From assembly GCF_003570725.1 (NCBI RefSeq), contig NZ_QWVS01000009.1, positions 1 through 34,594 on the forward strand: a DNA stretch of 34,594 bases. Reading direction: 5' to 3'. Origin of the DNA: Peribacillus asahii (GTDB lineage: Bacteria; Bacillota; Bacilli; Bacillales; DSM-1321). Under the pieces are notes generated by a model. That model did no database searches, had not been told where the DNA came from, and saw nothing but the letters and a program-made list of their open reading frames with translations. The translations under genes and the position numbers were made by a program. Of this stretch, positions 7,506 to 15,454 are shown piece after piece. Numbering within the stretch: position 1 is the stretch's first letter; the number at the start of each line of letters is the position of its first letter.

Positions 7506-7535
7506 TTGCATTTTGGGGATAAATGCCTATATAAT
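7506..7535 (+). promoter_or_regulatory. Sigma-A-type promoter of the major pilin
   Basis: TTGCAT (7506-7511), an 18-nt spacer and TATAAT (7530-7535). The start point would fall at about 7542, immediately before the aptamer P1 strand at 7548. The same spacing is retained at the inverted copy even though the spacer sequence has diverged. Confidence 0.75.
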
Positions 7536-7547
7536 AAATTAAAAGGT

Positions 7548-7626
7548 AAAGTTGGAAGCGATGAAAGATCATTCGTATTGTGGGCACTTGAATGATCCGG
7601 AGCTAGTAGTGCACCCCGCCAATTTT
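7548..7626 (+). promoter_or_regulatory. c-di-GMP-II-type riboswitch aptamer upstream of the major pilin
   Basis: P1 is formed by AAAGTTGG (7548-7555) and CCAATTTT (7619-7626). Inside are the family's conserved GGGCACTTGA (7582-7591) and TAGTAGTGCA (7604-7613). GATCATTC (7567-7574) and GAATGATC (7590-7597) are perfectly complementary; this pairing has a different sequence from the clostridial version, which is what compensatory change would give. GCACT and AGTGC form the helix between the cores. c-di-GMP-II aptamers are known to precede type IV pilin genes in clostridia. Ligand and regulatory direction are inferred. Confidence 0.88.
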
Positions 7627-7653
7627 AAATCTTTAAAACTGGTAAACTACTAG
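7603..7653 (+). promoter_or_regulatory. Alternative hairpin competing with the riboswitch aptamer
   Basis: CTAGTAGT (7603-7610) is fully complementary to ACTACTAG (7646-7653). Inside that pair, the P1 3' strand CCAATTTTAAA (7619-7629) pairs with TTTAAAACTGG (7632-7642) with one mismatch. Forming this long hairpin destroys P1 and the aptamer core, so it is a plausible ligand-free state. No T run follows, so it does not look like a plain terminator. The CCCC at 7614-7617 would be left in an internal loop and could reach the GGGGG of the pilin ribosome binding site (7698-7702). That last pairing is speculative. Confidence 0.6.
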
Positions 7654-7710
7654 ATTTAGTGAATATTTACATACACACTACTTCTAAAATAAAAAAAGGG
7701 GGATAAAGGT

Positions 7711-8163
7711 ATGAAAAAGAAATTGAAAAAACTACTCAAAAACCAAAAAGGTTTGACGCTCGTTGAATTACTAGCGGTTGTCGTTATCCTGGGTATTATT
7801 GCGGCGATTGCGGTGCCAAGTATTGCGAACATCATTGATAACAGTAAGAAGGATGCGCATGTGGCAAATGCTGAGCAACTGGTAGGGGCTGCTAGGTTAG
7901 CTGTAGCTGCAAATGATACTGCAATTACTGGTGATAACTCTCTTACGATGGAAGAGTTAGTTAAAAATGGTTATCTAGAGAGCGATATTGAAGATCCAGA
8001 TAAAGCTGGTAACCCTTATAGTGAAGCTACTGTTACATTAACAATTAATTCAACTACTAAGAACACAAATTATAAGGTATATCTAAAAGGTGATAAAAGA
8101 GGTATAGGCACTAGTGGATCACCTTTAGAAATATCTAAAGTTACAAGAGCTAGTGTAAAATAA
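7711..8163 (+). CDS. Major type IV pilin (PilA-like)
   Basis: 150 residues. Prepilin leader MKKKLKKLLKNQKG, cleavage before LTLVELLAVVVILGIIAAIAVPSI with Glu+5, then an amphipathic helix (IIDNSKKDAHVANAEQL) and a small beta domain. Size and pattern are those of a Gram-positive PilA/ComGC-like major pilin. The ribosome binding site is GGGGGATAAAGG. It shares its first 69 codons with the pilin at 1-544 but lacks the GGSTD tail. It has its own promoter and c-di-GMP-II-like leader, and a terminator directly follows, so it is transcribed alone at a level that can differ from the assembly genes on either side. Confidence 0.94.
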   Translation: MKKKLKKLLKNQKGLTLVELLAVVVILGIIAAIAVPSIANIIDNSKKDAHVANAEQLVGAARLAVAANDTAITGDNSLTMEELVKNGYLESDIEDPDKAGNPYSEATVTLTINSTTKNTNYKVYLKGDKRGIGTSGSPLEISKVTRASVK

Positions 8164-8171
8164 GAATATTA

Positions 8172-8204
8172 AAAATAACTCCTTCTCAAAGGAGTTATTT
8201 TTTT
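8172..8204 (+). terminator. Rho-independent terminator after the major pilin
   Basis: AAATAACTCC (8173-8182) pairs with GGAGTTATTT (8191-8200), followed by a run of seven T. It is homologous to the minus-strand terminator at 1176-1205. Confidence 0.92.
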
Positions 8205-8227
8205 ACCCTTTCCCATATATCCAACTA

Positions 8228-8254
8228 TTGAATGCTGTCAAATTTCGTTATAAT
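8228..8254 (+). promoter_or_regulatory. Possible promoter of the pilD-pilM-pilN-pilO operon
   Basis: TTGAAT (8228-8233) and TATAAT (8249-8254) with a short 15-nt spacer. The same boxes and spacer are kept in the remnant at 1119-1145 (TTGAGT-N15-TACAAT). A promoter is needed here because a strong terminator closes the pilin unit just upstream. Confidence 0.5.
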
Positions 8255-8289
8255 AGAATTATGGATAAGTAGAGAAGAAGTAGAGGAAC

Positions 8290-9051
8290 ATGAAGATGAT
8301 GATATTTATATATAGTTATTTATTAGTGCTCGGTCTTGTGCTGGGGTCGTTTTATAATGTTGTCGGGCTTCGGGTTCCGGAGGGGCAGTCCATTGTGAGG
8401 CCGCGGTCGCATTGTCCGACGTGTAAGCGAACGCTTACTGCATTAGATTTAGTTCCGGTTTTGTCTTTTGTCTTTTTAAAAGGAGCATGCCGTGGCTGTG
8501 GCAGTAAGATTTCACCATTTTATCCGATTATGGAGCTTGCAACGGGACTTTTGTTTATGCTAGCTTTCTATCAGTTTGGTTTGACAGGTGAACTGCTTGT
8601 CGCCCTGACGCTTATTTCACTGTTAGTCATTATATTTGTGTCGGATATGAAGTATATGATTATTCCTGATAAGGTGCTGTTGTTCTTTTTGCCGCTTTTC
8701 TTTCTTGAACGGTTGTTCATTCCGCTTAACCCGTGGTGGGACCCTTTAGTTGGTGCCTTTTTTGGTTTTGGTCTGTTATTGTTAATTGCGGTCATTAGCA
8801 AAGGCGGCATGGGCGGAGGCGATATTAAGCTCTTTTTTGTGATTGGACTTGCGCTTGGTTTTTCGCAAACATTGCTTACCTTTTTGATGGCCACTTTTTT
8901 AGGCGCAGTATTTGGGGTAGGCGGGATGATGCTTGGGAAGCATAAACGAAAAGAGCTCATTCCTTTTGGGCCGTTTATTGCGGTTGGGGCTCTTCTCTCT
9001 TACTTTTATGGAGAGGACATCATTGGCTGGTATTTCTCGATGTTCATGTAG
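8290..9051 (+). CDS. pilD: Prepilin peptidase / N-methyltransferase (PilD, ComC)
   Basis: 253-residue polytopic membrane aspartyl protease that cleaves prepilin leaders after Gly and N-methylates the new N-terminus. The cytosolic zinc motif is Cys42, Cys45, Cys67 and Cys70 (CPTC and CRGC). Catalytic aspartates are Asp119 in VSDMKYMIIPD and Asp178 in GGGDIKLF. It lies where B. subtilis has comC (just before spoIIB and maf), so it may serve both this pilus system and competence pseudopili encoded elsewhere. Start at ATG 8290 after AGAGGAAC; ATG 8296 and 8299 are alternatives. pilM follows 11 nt later. Confidence 0.95.
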   Translation: MKMMIFIYSYLLVLGLVLGSFYNVVGLRVPEGQSIVRPRSHCPTCKRTLTALDLVPVLSFVFLKGACRGCGSKISPFYPIMELATGLLFMLAFYQFGLTGELLVALTLISLLVIIFVSDMKYMIIPDKVLLFFLPLFFLERLFIPLNPWWDPLVGAFFGFGLLLLIAVISKGGMGGGDIKLFFVIGLALGFSQTLLTFLMATFLGAVFGVGGMMLGKHKRKELIPFGPFIAVGALLSYFYGEDIIGWYFSMFM

Positions 9052-9062
9052 GCGGTGAAAAT

Positions 9063-10046
9063 ATGAATTTTTTACGAGGCAACAGACAGTATTCTGTTCA
9101 TTTTACGATTAGCGATTCGTATATTCGTTTTGTCCAAAGCGATAGGAATCGGATATTTCATACATATGGTCAAAAGTGTCTGCCGTCCGGTGTTGTCGTT
9201 GAAGGGCAGATTAAGGAGCGGGACACACTTGGAATGATTATCGATGAGATGGTGGACAATTGGAAGCTGAAAGGGAGTAAGCTGTCGTTTTGCGTCCCAA
9301 ATGAGTTTGTCATTTTGCGAAAAACAGCTGTCCCGCTTGAGATTATGGAAGAGGAACTGACTGGTTATTTATACATGCAGCTAGGAGAGAGCATTCATTT
9401 GCCTTTTGAAGATCCACTAATCGTACCTGTTTTATTAAAGGAAACAGAAGAGAATAAAGAGGTGCTCTTAATTGCTTCCAAAGAATCGGTGCTGCAAGAG
9501 TTTTCTGCGCTGTTCCGAGAATCTTCATTAAAACCGGTGGTGGCTGACTTATCCATGTTAGCCGCTTATCGCACTTATTTTCATCTTGGGCTAGCGACCA
9601 ATGATGAACATGTGTTGATGATTCAAATCGGTTTAAAGACGATGATTCTTTCAGTCTTTCATCAATATAAGCCTGTATTTGTCCATCATTTCCGCCCATC
9701 ATTCTCAGACGATTCGTTTGAAATTTTTAAGAATAGAAGAGGGACAGAATACTATACATGTAACGCTGATGATGAAACGCTCGCAGGACAAGCGCGTGAT
9801 ATTATGCTGGAAATTCAGCGTTTTATCTCTTATTATCGTTTCAATTTAACAGGCGGTAAATCCGAAATTTCAAAACTATTAGTGATGGGCGACCATCCTT
9901 GTATCGAAACTTTTTATCGGAATATGAAAGAATCGTTTGAACTTGAAATGGACGTACAATCGATGCTGCAGCCGATTTTTCAAACAAAAAAAGGAACCAA
10001 CATTCCTTCTGTGTATACAGAGTGTATTGGTCTTGCATTAAAGTAG
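9063..10046 (+). CDS. pilM: Type IV pilus actin-like assembly protein PilM
   Basis: 327 residues, cytoplasmic. PilM is an actin-fold protein that binds the N-terminus of PilN and links the motor to the alignment complex. The sequence is divergent but shows PilM features: FCVPNEFVILRKTAVPLEI early (the family's P-x-x-x-V-x-x-R-x-x-x-x-P region), LLIASKESVLQEF, VVADLSMLAAYR, and a C-terminal nucleotide-fold segment ISKLLVMGDHPCIETF. Ribosome binding site GGCGGTG. It sits second in pilD-pilM-pilN-pilO, the order that identifies it best. Confidence 0.85.
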   Translation: MNFLRGNRQYSVHFTISDSYIRFVQSDRNRIFHTYGQKCLPSGVVVEGQIKERDTLGMIIDEMVDNWKLKGSKLSFCVPNEFVILRKTAVPLEIMEEELTGYLYMQLGESIHLPFEDPLIVPVLLKETEENKEVLLIASKESVLQEFSALFRESSLKPVVADLSMLAAYRTYFHLGLATNDEHVLMIQIGLKTMILSVFHQYKPVFVHHFRPSFSDDSFEIFKNRRGTEYYTCNADDETLAGQARDIMLEIQRFISYYRFNLTGGKSEISKLLVMGDHPCIETFYRNMKESFELEMDVQSMLQPIFQTKKGTNIPSVYTECIGLALK

Positions 10047-10054
10047 GTGTCTAC

Positions 10055-10645
10055 ATGTTAGTTGATGTAAATTTATTGCAGAAAAAAGAAAAGAAAGCAT
10101 CCTTTCTTCTTATTTTTATTCTCGTCGCTGTCATCGTTCTTGCAGCTGCAGGGATTTTTGCGTGGAAGATGTATCAAACGCAAGTAGCGAAAGAAAAGCA
10201 GCTGGAGACAGTGCTCTCACAATATAAAGAAGAAAAGGTATTAAAGGAACAAAGTTTATCTAAAGCCGATAGTGATAACGGAGTGGAGCAATTGAAGGCG
10301 GCGATTGCATGGGCGGAAGAAACAGATACATCGACCTCTTTCCTTTTACGACATATCACATCTTTATTGCCGGAAAGAGGGTATTTGATGAATTTTTCTT
10401 TTGCGGAAGGAAAGACGGCAGATTTGTCTATCCAATTTGATAGTTCACGAGAAGCTGCTTTTTATTTAAAAAGTTTGCAGAACTCTTCTTATATTGATGA
10501 AGCGGAATTATTAAGTATAGCTACAGAATCTATCTCCTCTGAAGAAGATACGGTAGAAGAGGAGAATGTATTGCCAAGATATATGGCGTCCTATCGTTTT
10601 GTTGTGAATGAAAAGGCGCTTCAAAAAGGGGAGGGATCTCCTTGA
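10055..10645 (+). CDS. pilN: Type IV pilus alignment protein PilN
   Basis: 196 residues from ATG 10055, chosen because TAGGTG lies 5-6 nt upstream and because the protein then begins MLVDVNLLQKKE, the short PilN motif (x-x-x-N-L-L) that docks into PilM. An upstream GTG would extend it into pilM and is unlikely. One membrane helix (about residues 17-38) is followed by a coiled-coil segment and a small ferredoxin-like domain outside the membrane. It bridges cytoplasmic PilM and membrane-anchored PilO. The stop codon overlaps the pilO TTG start. Confidence 0.85.
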   Translation: MLVDVNLLQKKEKKASFLLIFILVAVIVLAAAGIFAWKMYQTQVAKEKQLETVLSQYKEEKVLKEQSLSKADSDNGVEQLKAAIAWAEETDTSTSFLLRHITSLLPERGYLMNFSFAEGKTADLSIQFDSSREAAFYLKSLQNSSYIDEAELLSIATESISSEEDTVEEENVLPRYMASYRFVVNEKALQKGEGSP

Positions 10646-11592
10646 CTTCTAAAACGTCTAAGCTTCTTTTGTTTATCTTAATAATGGTCGTTGTTATCGG
10701 GGGTGGACTTTATGTATACTTCCTCCACTTTCAGCCGCTGCAACAGAAGATGAACGAATTAGAAGCAGCTATTACAAAAGAAAAGCAGGAATTGGCTATG
10801 ATAGATGAAACAGGTCAATCCTCTACGAAAAAGGAAGTAATCAATACAAGTGAGCTGCAACAAAAAATCCCTGTTGAACCTTTAACCGATCAAATTGTGT
10901 TATCTCTTGAAGAAGCAGAGGTTGCATCAGGAACGTTAATTACAAGTTTGACGTTTCAAGAAGAGGAGGAGGATGAGCAGCAAAGTTTGGAGACGGAGGA
11001 TTATCTCGGTACTGAAACAGAGAAAGAGACAGAGAATACAGGTAAAAGCGAAGTGAATCTTCCGAACGGTGTGAAACAAATCCGAGCAGAGATGACGGTT
11101 ACTTCTCCTTCTTATAAAGAATTAGAAACGTTTGTGAAAGAGATTGAACAGCTGCCGCGTATGGCAAAAGTGGAAAGCCTTCAATTCGCAGGTACACAGG
11201 AAGCAAGAGAACTAGTAGTTGAACCGGAGAATCTTTCTTTTCAGATTGTCGTTTCTTTCTATTATTATCCGGAATTAAAAGAACTCGTTCAGCAGTTACC
11301 AAACTATGAAGCACCGCCAGCTAGTGATAAAGAAAATCCTTTATATGAACCCAAAATAGAAATTCCACCAAAAAAGACTGAAACGGAAAAAGGAAACATC
11401 GTAAAAAAAGACAAGATCACCTACGAAGTGTTTACGTATAAAGTTCAGCCGGGCGACACACTTTTCCGCATCTCGATGCGCTATTACAATAGCCGAGCGG
11501 GAGAAGCGTTAATTAAAAAGTGGAATAATATGACGATATTAATGGCCGGAACAACCATTGAAATCCCGGTGCCGGTGGATGGAGAAAAATGA
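10642..11592 (+). CDS. pilO: PilO-like alignment protein with C-terminal LysM domain
   Basis: 316 residues from a TTG start that overlaps the pilN stop, with GGGGAGGG upstream. Membrane helix at residues ~8-27, a coiled coil to ~65, then a PilO-type domain (IRAEMTVTSPSYKELETFVKEIEQLPRM). Unlike Gram-negative PilO it has a ~100-residue extension ending in a LysM module at ~266-309 (YKVQPGDTLFRIS, WNNMTILMAGTTIEIP). LysM binds peptidoglycan, so the fusion could tether the pilus alignment complex to the thick cell wall; this is inference. A strong terminator follows, closing the operon. No secretin pilQ is present, as expected for a single-membrane cell. Confidence 0.83.
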   Translation: MTSKTSKLLLFILIMVVVIGGGLYVYFLHFQPLQQKMNELEAAITKEKQELAMIDETGQSSTKKEVINTSELQQKIPVEPLTDQIVLSLEEAEVASGTLITSLTFQEEEEDEQQSLETEDYLGTETEKETENTGKSEVNLPNGVKQIRAEMTVTSPSYKELETFVKEIEQLPRMAKVESLQFAGTQEARELVVEPENLSFQIVVSFYYYPELKELVQQLPNYEAPPASDKENPLYEPKIEIPPKKTETEKGNIVKKDKITYEVFTYKVQPGDTLFRISMRYYNSRAGEALIKKWNNMTILMAGTTIEIPVPVDGEK

Positions 11593-11605
11593 CGAAAGCT
11601 ATTGT

Positions 11606-11638
11606 GAACAAGACGACAAAAGTCTTGTTCTTTTTTTT
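11606..11638 (+). terminator. Rho-independent terminator after pilO
   Basis: Perfect 9-bp stem GAACAAGAC (11606-11614) with GTCTTGTTC (11622-11630), 7-nt loop, then eight T. Confidence 0.95.
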
Positions 11639-11686
11639 GATCTCTATGATAGCATGGAAAAAAATGCTGTGAAGGGGGGAGAAAAC

Positions 11687-12565
11687 GTGGACAAGTCTAA
11701 TCAAGAGAATGGGTTTACGATTAAAATTAATGGTCAAGAGAAGTCATTTAAAGAACGTTCGGCATCCCCTATAGAAGAAGAGCGAACGGAAGCAGCCGCT
11801 GTCGAATCGCCAGATGAAAGTTTCGATTGGGTTCTACCAAATGAAATTATAACGGCGCCGAATCCAAAGAAAAAGGGGAAAATTCATCCTTATCCTCAGC
11901 CTCGTCGTCCGTGGAAGTTAAAGACTCCGTTTATACTAGCTATTGTAGCGATTGTTGTTGGGACAAGCCTCGGTGTTCTTGCTATTCGAACGATTACGGC
12001 AGAGCAGACTGTTACTCCACCAATAGAAGTTGAAGAAGAAACACCGGCAGTCGTACCACCAGCTGAACAAACAAGTAAAGGGGCAACGGTGCAAACTTTT
12101 TTAGTGCAGGGCGGCGTATTTAGTACAGAAGAGGCAGCGAAGGAAGTGCAGGCGACTCTTCAGGCAAAGAAACTTCCAGCCGAAGTGTTTAAGATGGAAA
12201 ATGAATACTATTTATTTTTAGGCGTTGCGGAAAGTCTAGAGGCCACGAAGGAGCTCGCTCTTGAATATAAAACGCAGGATGTGGATGTATTTTGGAAAGA
12301 AATCCGTTTTAAAACGAAAATCGCAGAGGATGATGCGGCTGTAGGCGTATATTCATCACTTGCGGAACTTTCTGCAGCGAAGCTCCGCAATACTGATTCA
12401 AGTGTAGATCTGCAGCAAGTCACAAAGCAGCTCAATGGAGTGAAGTTATCAGGAAACAAGGAAGGCAAGGAGCGATTAATAGAAGCCAGTGAACTACTGC
12501 AAAAAAATCAAGCAGGCAAGGCTCAAGAGAAGCTGCTTCTATTTTTACAAACGATTGTCTCTTAA
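11687..12565 (+). CDS. spoIIB: SPOR-domain membrane protein, probable SpoIIB ortholog
   Basis: I place the start at GTG 11687, behind AAGGGGGGAG, giving 292 residues; an upstream in-frame ATG would run through the pilO terminator. Hydrophilic cytoplasmic part, one membrane helix (about residues 82-104, PFILAIVAIVVGTSLGVLAI), an acidic Pro-rich linker, then a SPOR domain (FLVQGGVFSTEEAAKEVQ, with LFLGVAESLEATKEL). SPOR domains bind glycan strands lacking stem peptides, as at division septa. In B. subtilis spoIIB, an engulfment/septal protein with the same architecture, lies between comC and maf; position and domain order therefore support the assignment. Sequence similarity alone was not tested. 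Confidence 0.78.
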   Translation: MDKSNQENGFTIKINGQEKSFKERSASPIEEERTEAAAVESPDESFDWVLPNEIITAPNPKKKGKIHPYPQPRRPWKLKTPFILAIVAIVVGTSLGVLAIRTITAEQTVTPPIEVEEETPAVVPPAEQTSKGATVQTFLVQGGVFSTEEAAKEVQATLQAKKLPAEVFKMENEYYLFLGVAESLEATKELALEYKTQDVDVFWKEIRFKTKIAEDDAAVGVYSSLAELSAAKLRNTDSSVDLQQVTKQLNGVKLSGNKEGKERLIEASELLQKNQAGKAQEKLLLFLQTIVS

Positions 12566-12585
12566 ATATTATTTTTCGGGAAATA

Positions 12586-12618
12586 TCGCAAAGGGAGCAT
12601 CTTTTACTCCCTTTGCGA
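12586..12618. terminator. Hairpin terminator between spoIIB-like gene and maf
   Basis: Perfect 12-bp stem TCGCAAAGGGAG (12586-12597) and CTCCCTTTGCGA (12607-12618). The following T run is weak (CGGCTATTTTA), so termination strength is uncertain. Confidence 0.65.
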
Positions 12619-12659
12619 CGGCTATTTTATATAAGTGAAAAATTGTTCTATAAAGAAAT

Positions 12660-12688
12660 TTGTCGAGCATTCATTTATTTGGTACGAT
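12660..12688 (+). promoter_or_regulatory. Probable maf promoter
   Basis: TTGTCG (12660-12665), 17-nt spacer, TACGAT (12683-12688), lying 45 bp before the maf start and after the upstream terminator. Confidence 0.5.
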
Positions 12689-12732
12689 AAAATAGTATCT
12701 CCTAATCGTAAAAGAAAGGTGTTTAACTTATT

Positions 12733-13308
12733 ATGGAATCATTGATCTTAGCTTCATCTTCCCCGCGTCGTAAAGAACTTCTACAACTTCTTCAAATTCC
12801 CTTTCAAAGTATGAATGCCAATGTGAATGAAGATTTTCCAGAACAAATGAAAGCCGATGAGGTCGTCAAGGAATTAGCTTTCCGTAAAGCGTCAGCTATT
12901 GCACGCACACATCCCGACCATTGGGTCATTGGTTCGGATACGATTGTGGTTTTAAACGATACGATATTAGGAAAGCCGCTTGACCGTAATGATGCGAAAA
13001 GAACGTTAACGGAGCTGTCAGGACAAACACATGAAGTGTATACAGGTGTGGCTATTCTATTTCAAAAAAATAGCACTGTGTTTTTAGAAAAAACGAAAGT
13101 CACTTTTTGGGAGCTGTCAGAAGAGGATATTGAACAGTATCTCGATAGCGGCGAACCTTTTGACAAAGCCGGAAGCTATGGCATTCAAGGGTATGGATCA
13201 TTGTTTGTAAAGCAAATTGAAGGTGATTATTTTTCAGTAGTAGGTCTTCCTGTTTCAAGACTTGCTCGTGAACTAAAGGCGATGCAAGCAAAATGGTCTT
13301 CATGCTGA
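12733..13308 (+). CDS. maf: Maf nucleoside triphosphate pyrophosphatase
   Basis: 191 residues, the family's usual size. Maf proteins hydrolyse dTTP/UTP and modified nucleotides to monophosphates and are implicated in division arrest. The substrate-binding N-terminus LASSSPRRKELLQLL, the catalytic region WVIGSDTIVVLNDTILGKP, and FDKAGSYGIQGYGSLFV are all present. Start ATG 12733, with GAAAGGTG upstream at a slightly long spacing. It lies between the spoIIB-like gene and radC as in B. subtilis. Confidence 0.96.
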   Translation: MESLILASSSPRRKELLQLLQIPFQSMNANVNEDFPEQMKADEVVKELAFRKASAIARTHPDHWVIGSDTIVVLNDTILGKPLDRNDAKRTLTELSGQTHEVYTGVAILFQKNSTVFLEKTKVTFWELSEEDIEQYLDSGEPFDKAGSYGIQGYGSLFVKQIEGDYFSVVGLPVSRLARELKAMQAKWSSC

Positions 13309-13388
13309 AGGCTTAGTGCTGGATTTGTTTCGGTGAGAAGTTATCACTTCGGCACGCTCCCTTTAAGTGGATAAAGGAGTGTGAATGC

Positions 13389-14066
13389 TTGATGTTAATG
13401 AGAGAATATCGAAAAGAAGAAAGGCCGCGCGAGAGGTTTTTACAAGATGGTCCGGAAAGTCTTTCTGATCAAGAGTTATTTGCTTTATTACTGAGAACAG
13501 GTACGAAGGAAGAGTCGGTTTTACAAATGGCTAACCGACTGCTGGATGCGTTTGAAGAATTACGGTTGCTCAAAGAAGCATCGATTGAAGAATTAACTGC
13601 TATTAAAGGAATTGGTGAAGCCAAGGCTATTCAACTGTTGGCAGCTGTAGAACTCGGCAGGCGCATCCATCGTGTCAACAGTCAAGAACGTTATGTCATT
13701 CGCTCCCCGGAAGATGGTGCGAAGTATTGTATGGAAGATATGCGTTTCTTAACACAAGAGCATTTCGTCTGCTTGTACTTGAATACGAAAAATCAAGTGC
13801 TTCATAAGCGGACTATTTTTATTGGCAGCTTAAATGCCTCGATTGTACATCCGCGAGAGATATTCAAAGAAGCCTTTCGAAGATCTGCAGCCTCTATCAT
13901 TTGTCTCCATAATCATCCCTCAGGAAGCCCTGATCCAAGTAAAGAAGATATTGAAGTAACGAAAAGGCTAGTCGAGTGTGGTAAAATAATAGGGATTGAC
14001 CTATTAGATCATATTATTATCGGTGAACATAAATATGTGAGTTTAAAGGAAAAAGGTTATTTATGA
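13389..14066 (+). CDS. radC: RadC family JAB-domain protein
   Basis: 225 residues if started at TTG 13389 (9 nt after AAAGGAG). ATG 13392 is an almost equal alternative, which would drop one residue. N-terminal helix-hairpin-helix region (LTAIKGIGEAKAIQLLA) and a C-terminal JAB/MPN metal-binding motif LHNHPSGSPDPSKED. The family was once tied to DNA repair, but its biochemical role is still unclear. The ribosome binding site lies in a small hairpin (CTCCCTTT at 13357-13364 against AAAGGAG at 13373-13379), which might limit translation. Confidence 0.95.
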   Translation: MMLMREYRKEERPRERFLQDGPESLSDQELFALLLRTGTKEESVLQMANRLLDAFEELRLLKEASIEELTAIKGIGEAKAIQLLAAVELGRRIHRVNSQERYVIRSPEDGAKYCMEDMRFLTQEHFVCLYLNTKNQVLHKRTIFIGSLNASIVHPREIFKEAFRRSAASIICLHNHPSGSPDPSKEDIEVTKRLVECGKIIGIDLLDHIIIGEHKYVSLKEKGYL

Positions 14067-14154
14067 CACTATCAAAATTTTTGTCAATAGGATATAATGT
14101 TGTTTGTGATTTTTAAAGAGGAAACTTTTTCAAAGTTAATTATTTTGGGAAGAT

Positions 14155-14183
14155 TGACAGGCTTTCATTGACCTTATATAAGA
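14155..14183 (+). promoter_or_regulatory. Strong promoter of mreB
   Basis: Consensus TTGACA (14155-14160), 17-nt spacer, TATAAG (14178-14183), 30 bp upstream of the mreB start. mreB is therefore not dependent on read-through from radC. Confidence 0.8.
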
Positions 14184-14213
14184 GCATTTTTTTTACGAAA
14201 GGGAGATACGGAA

Positions 14214-15233
14214 ATGTTTGGAATTGGTGCGCGAGATATTGGAATTGACTTAGGAACAGCAAATACGCTTGTTTATGTAAAAGGAAAAGGAATTGTAGTA
14301 CGGGAGCCGTCTGTTGTTGCTGTACAAACAGATACGAAACAAATTGTCGCTGTTGGGAATGATGCGAAAAACATGATTGGACGAACTCCGGGAAATGTTG
14401 TGGCTCTTCGTCCGATGAAAGATGGTGTAATTGCGGATCATGACACGACTGCTGCAATGCTAAAATATTACATGAAGGAAGCGCAAAAAAAAGGTGTGTT
14501 TGGTAATAAACCTTATGTAATGATTTGTGTACCATCGGGGATTACGGCAGTAGAACAGCGTGCGGTTATTGATGCAGCAAGACAAGCAGGTGCACGTGAT
14601 GCTTATCCGATTGAAGAACCATTTGCAGCGGCAATTGGTGCGGATTTGCCTGTTTGGGAGCCTACAGGCAGCATGGTTGTTGATATCGGTGGGGGAACGA
14701 CAGAAGTTGCGATTATTTCTCTTGGGGGAATTGTAACAAGCCAATCCGTTCGTGTTGCAGGTGATGAAATGGATGAAGCGATTGTCGCGTATATTCGTAA
14801 ACACTATAATTTAATGATTGGTGATCGTACATCTGAAGCGATTAAAATGGAAATCGGTTCTGCTGGCGACACAACAGGCATCCCGAACATGGAGATTCGT
14901 GGTCGTGATTTATTAACAGGGTTACCAAAAACAATTGAAATTACGGCAGAAGAAATTTCACAAGCTTTACGCGATACGGTATCAGCGATTGTAGAATCGG
15001 TCAAAAATACATTAGAAAAAACACCGCCAGAGCTTGGTGCGGATATTATGGATCGCGGAATTGTTTTAACCGGCGGTGGAGCATTATTGCGAAATTTAGA
15101 TAAAGTAATTAGCGCGGAAACACAAATGCCTGTGATCATTGCAGAAAATCCATTAGACTGTGTAGCTATTGGAACAGGTAAAGCGTTAGATCATATTCAT
15201 TTATTTAAAACAAAATCAAAAGATTCTCGCTAA
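14214..15233 (+). CDS. mreB: Actin-like rod-shape protein MreB
   Basis: 339 residues starting [22 protein letters not shown], with ATP-binding phosphate loops DLGTANT and [16 protein letters not shown] and the adenosine region [15 protein letters not shown]. Forms membrane-bound filaments that orient lateral cell-wall synthesis. Ribosome binding site AAAGGGAG. Transcribed from its own promoter. Unusually, a 409-bp gap with a strong terminator separates it from mreC. Confidence 0.97.
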   Translation: MFGIGARDIGIDLGTANTLVYVKGKGIVVREPSVVAVQTDTKQIVAVGNDAKNMIGRTPGNVVALRPMKDGVIADHDTTAAMLKYYMKEAQKKGVFGNKPYVMICVPSGITAVEQRAVIDAARQAGARDAYPIEEPFAAAIGADLPVWEPTGSMVVDIGGGTTEVAIISLGGIVTSQSVRVAGDEMDEAIVAYIRKHYNLMIGDRTSEAIKMEIGSAGDTTGIPNMEIRGRDLLTGLPKTIEITAEEISQALRDTVSAIVESVKNTLEKTPPELGADIMDRGIVLTGGGALLRNLDKVISAETQMPVIIAENPLDCVAIGTGKALDHIHLFKTKSKDSR

Positions 15234-15408
15234 TTATATTCGTACTGTTTGGATAAAAATAAGATTAACTATCTTCGAAAGGCAAGGCTGTAACTGCACA
15301 TTTCTATAAGGTCATATTCGGTTTTTTGTTACACGCTGTAGGATCAGCTATACACATGAAATGTGAACCAATGATTACAATAGGTAAATGTGTTTGATGT
15401 AGAGGAAG

Positions 15409-15443
15409 TCGGCTCGAAATTTTGGTGAAGAGCCGATTTTTTT
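15409..15443 (+). terminator. Rho-independent terminator after mreB
   Basis: TCGGCTC (15409-15415) pairs with GAGCCGA (15430-15436), 14-nt loop, followed by seven T. It would separate most mreB transcripts from mreC. Confidence 0.88.
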
Positions 15444-15454
15444 ATGGTATTAGG

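Larger units (their letters stand above)
7155..7917 (+). repeat. Right arm of ~760-bp inverted repeat (pilC 3' end, riboswitch, pilin 5' end)
   Basis: Partner of the arm at 338-1099, in the opposite orientation. It comprises the intact 3' end of pilC, the intergenic promoter and riboswitch, and the first 69 codons of the pilin. Recombination between the arms would invert about 6 kb carrying the minor pilins and pilBTC. Confidence 0.88.

Noticed and set aside
7603..7660. Classical rho-independent terminator after the riboswitch
   Set aside because: The competing hairpin is long, but no T run follows it, so I list it only as an alternative structure.
14140..15139. Several minus-strand open frames opposite mreB (63 to 131 residues)
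   Set aside because: Shadows of mreB codon usage; no ribosome binding sites or recognisable motifs.
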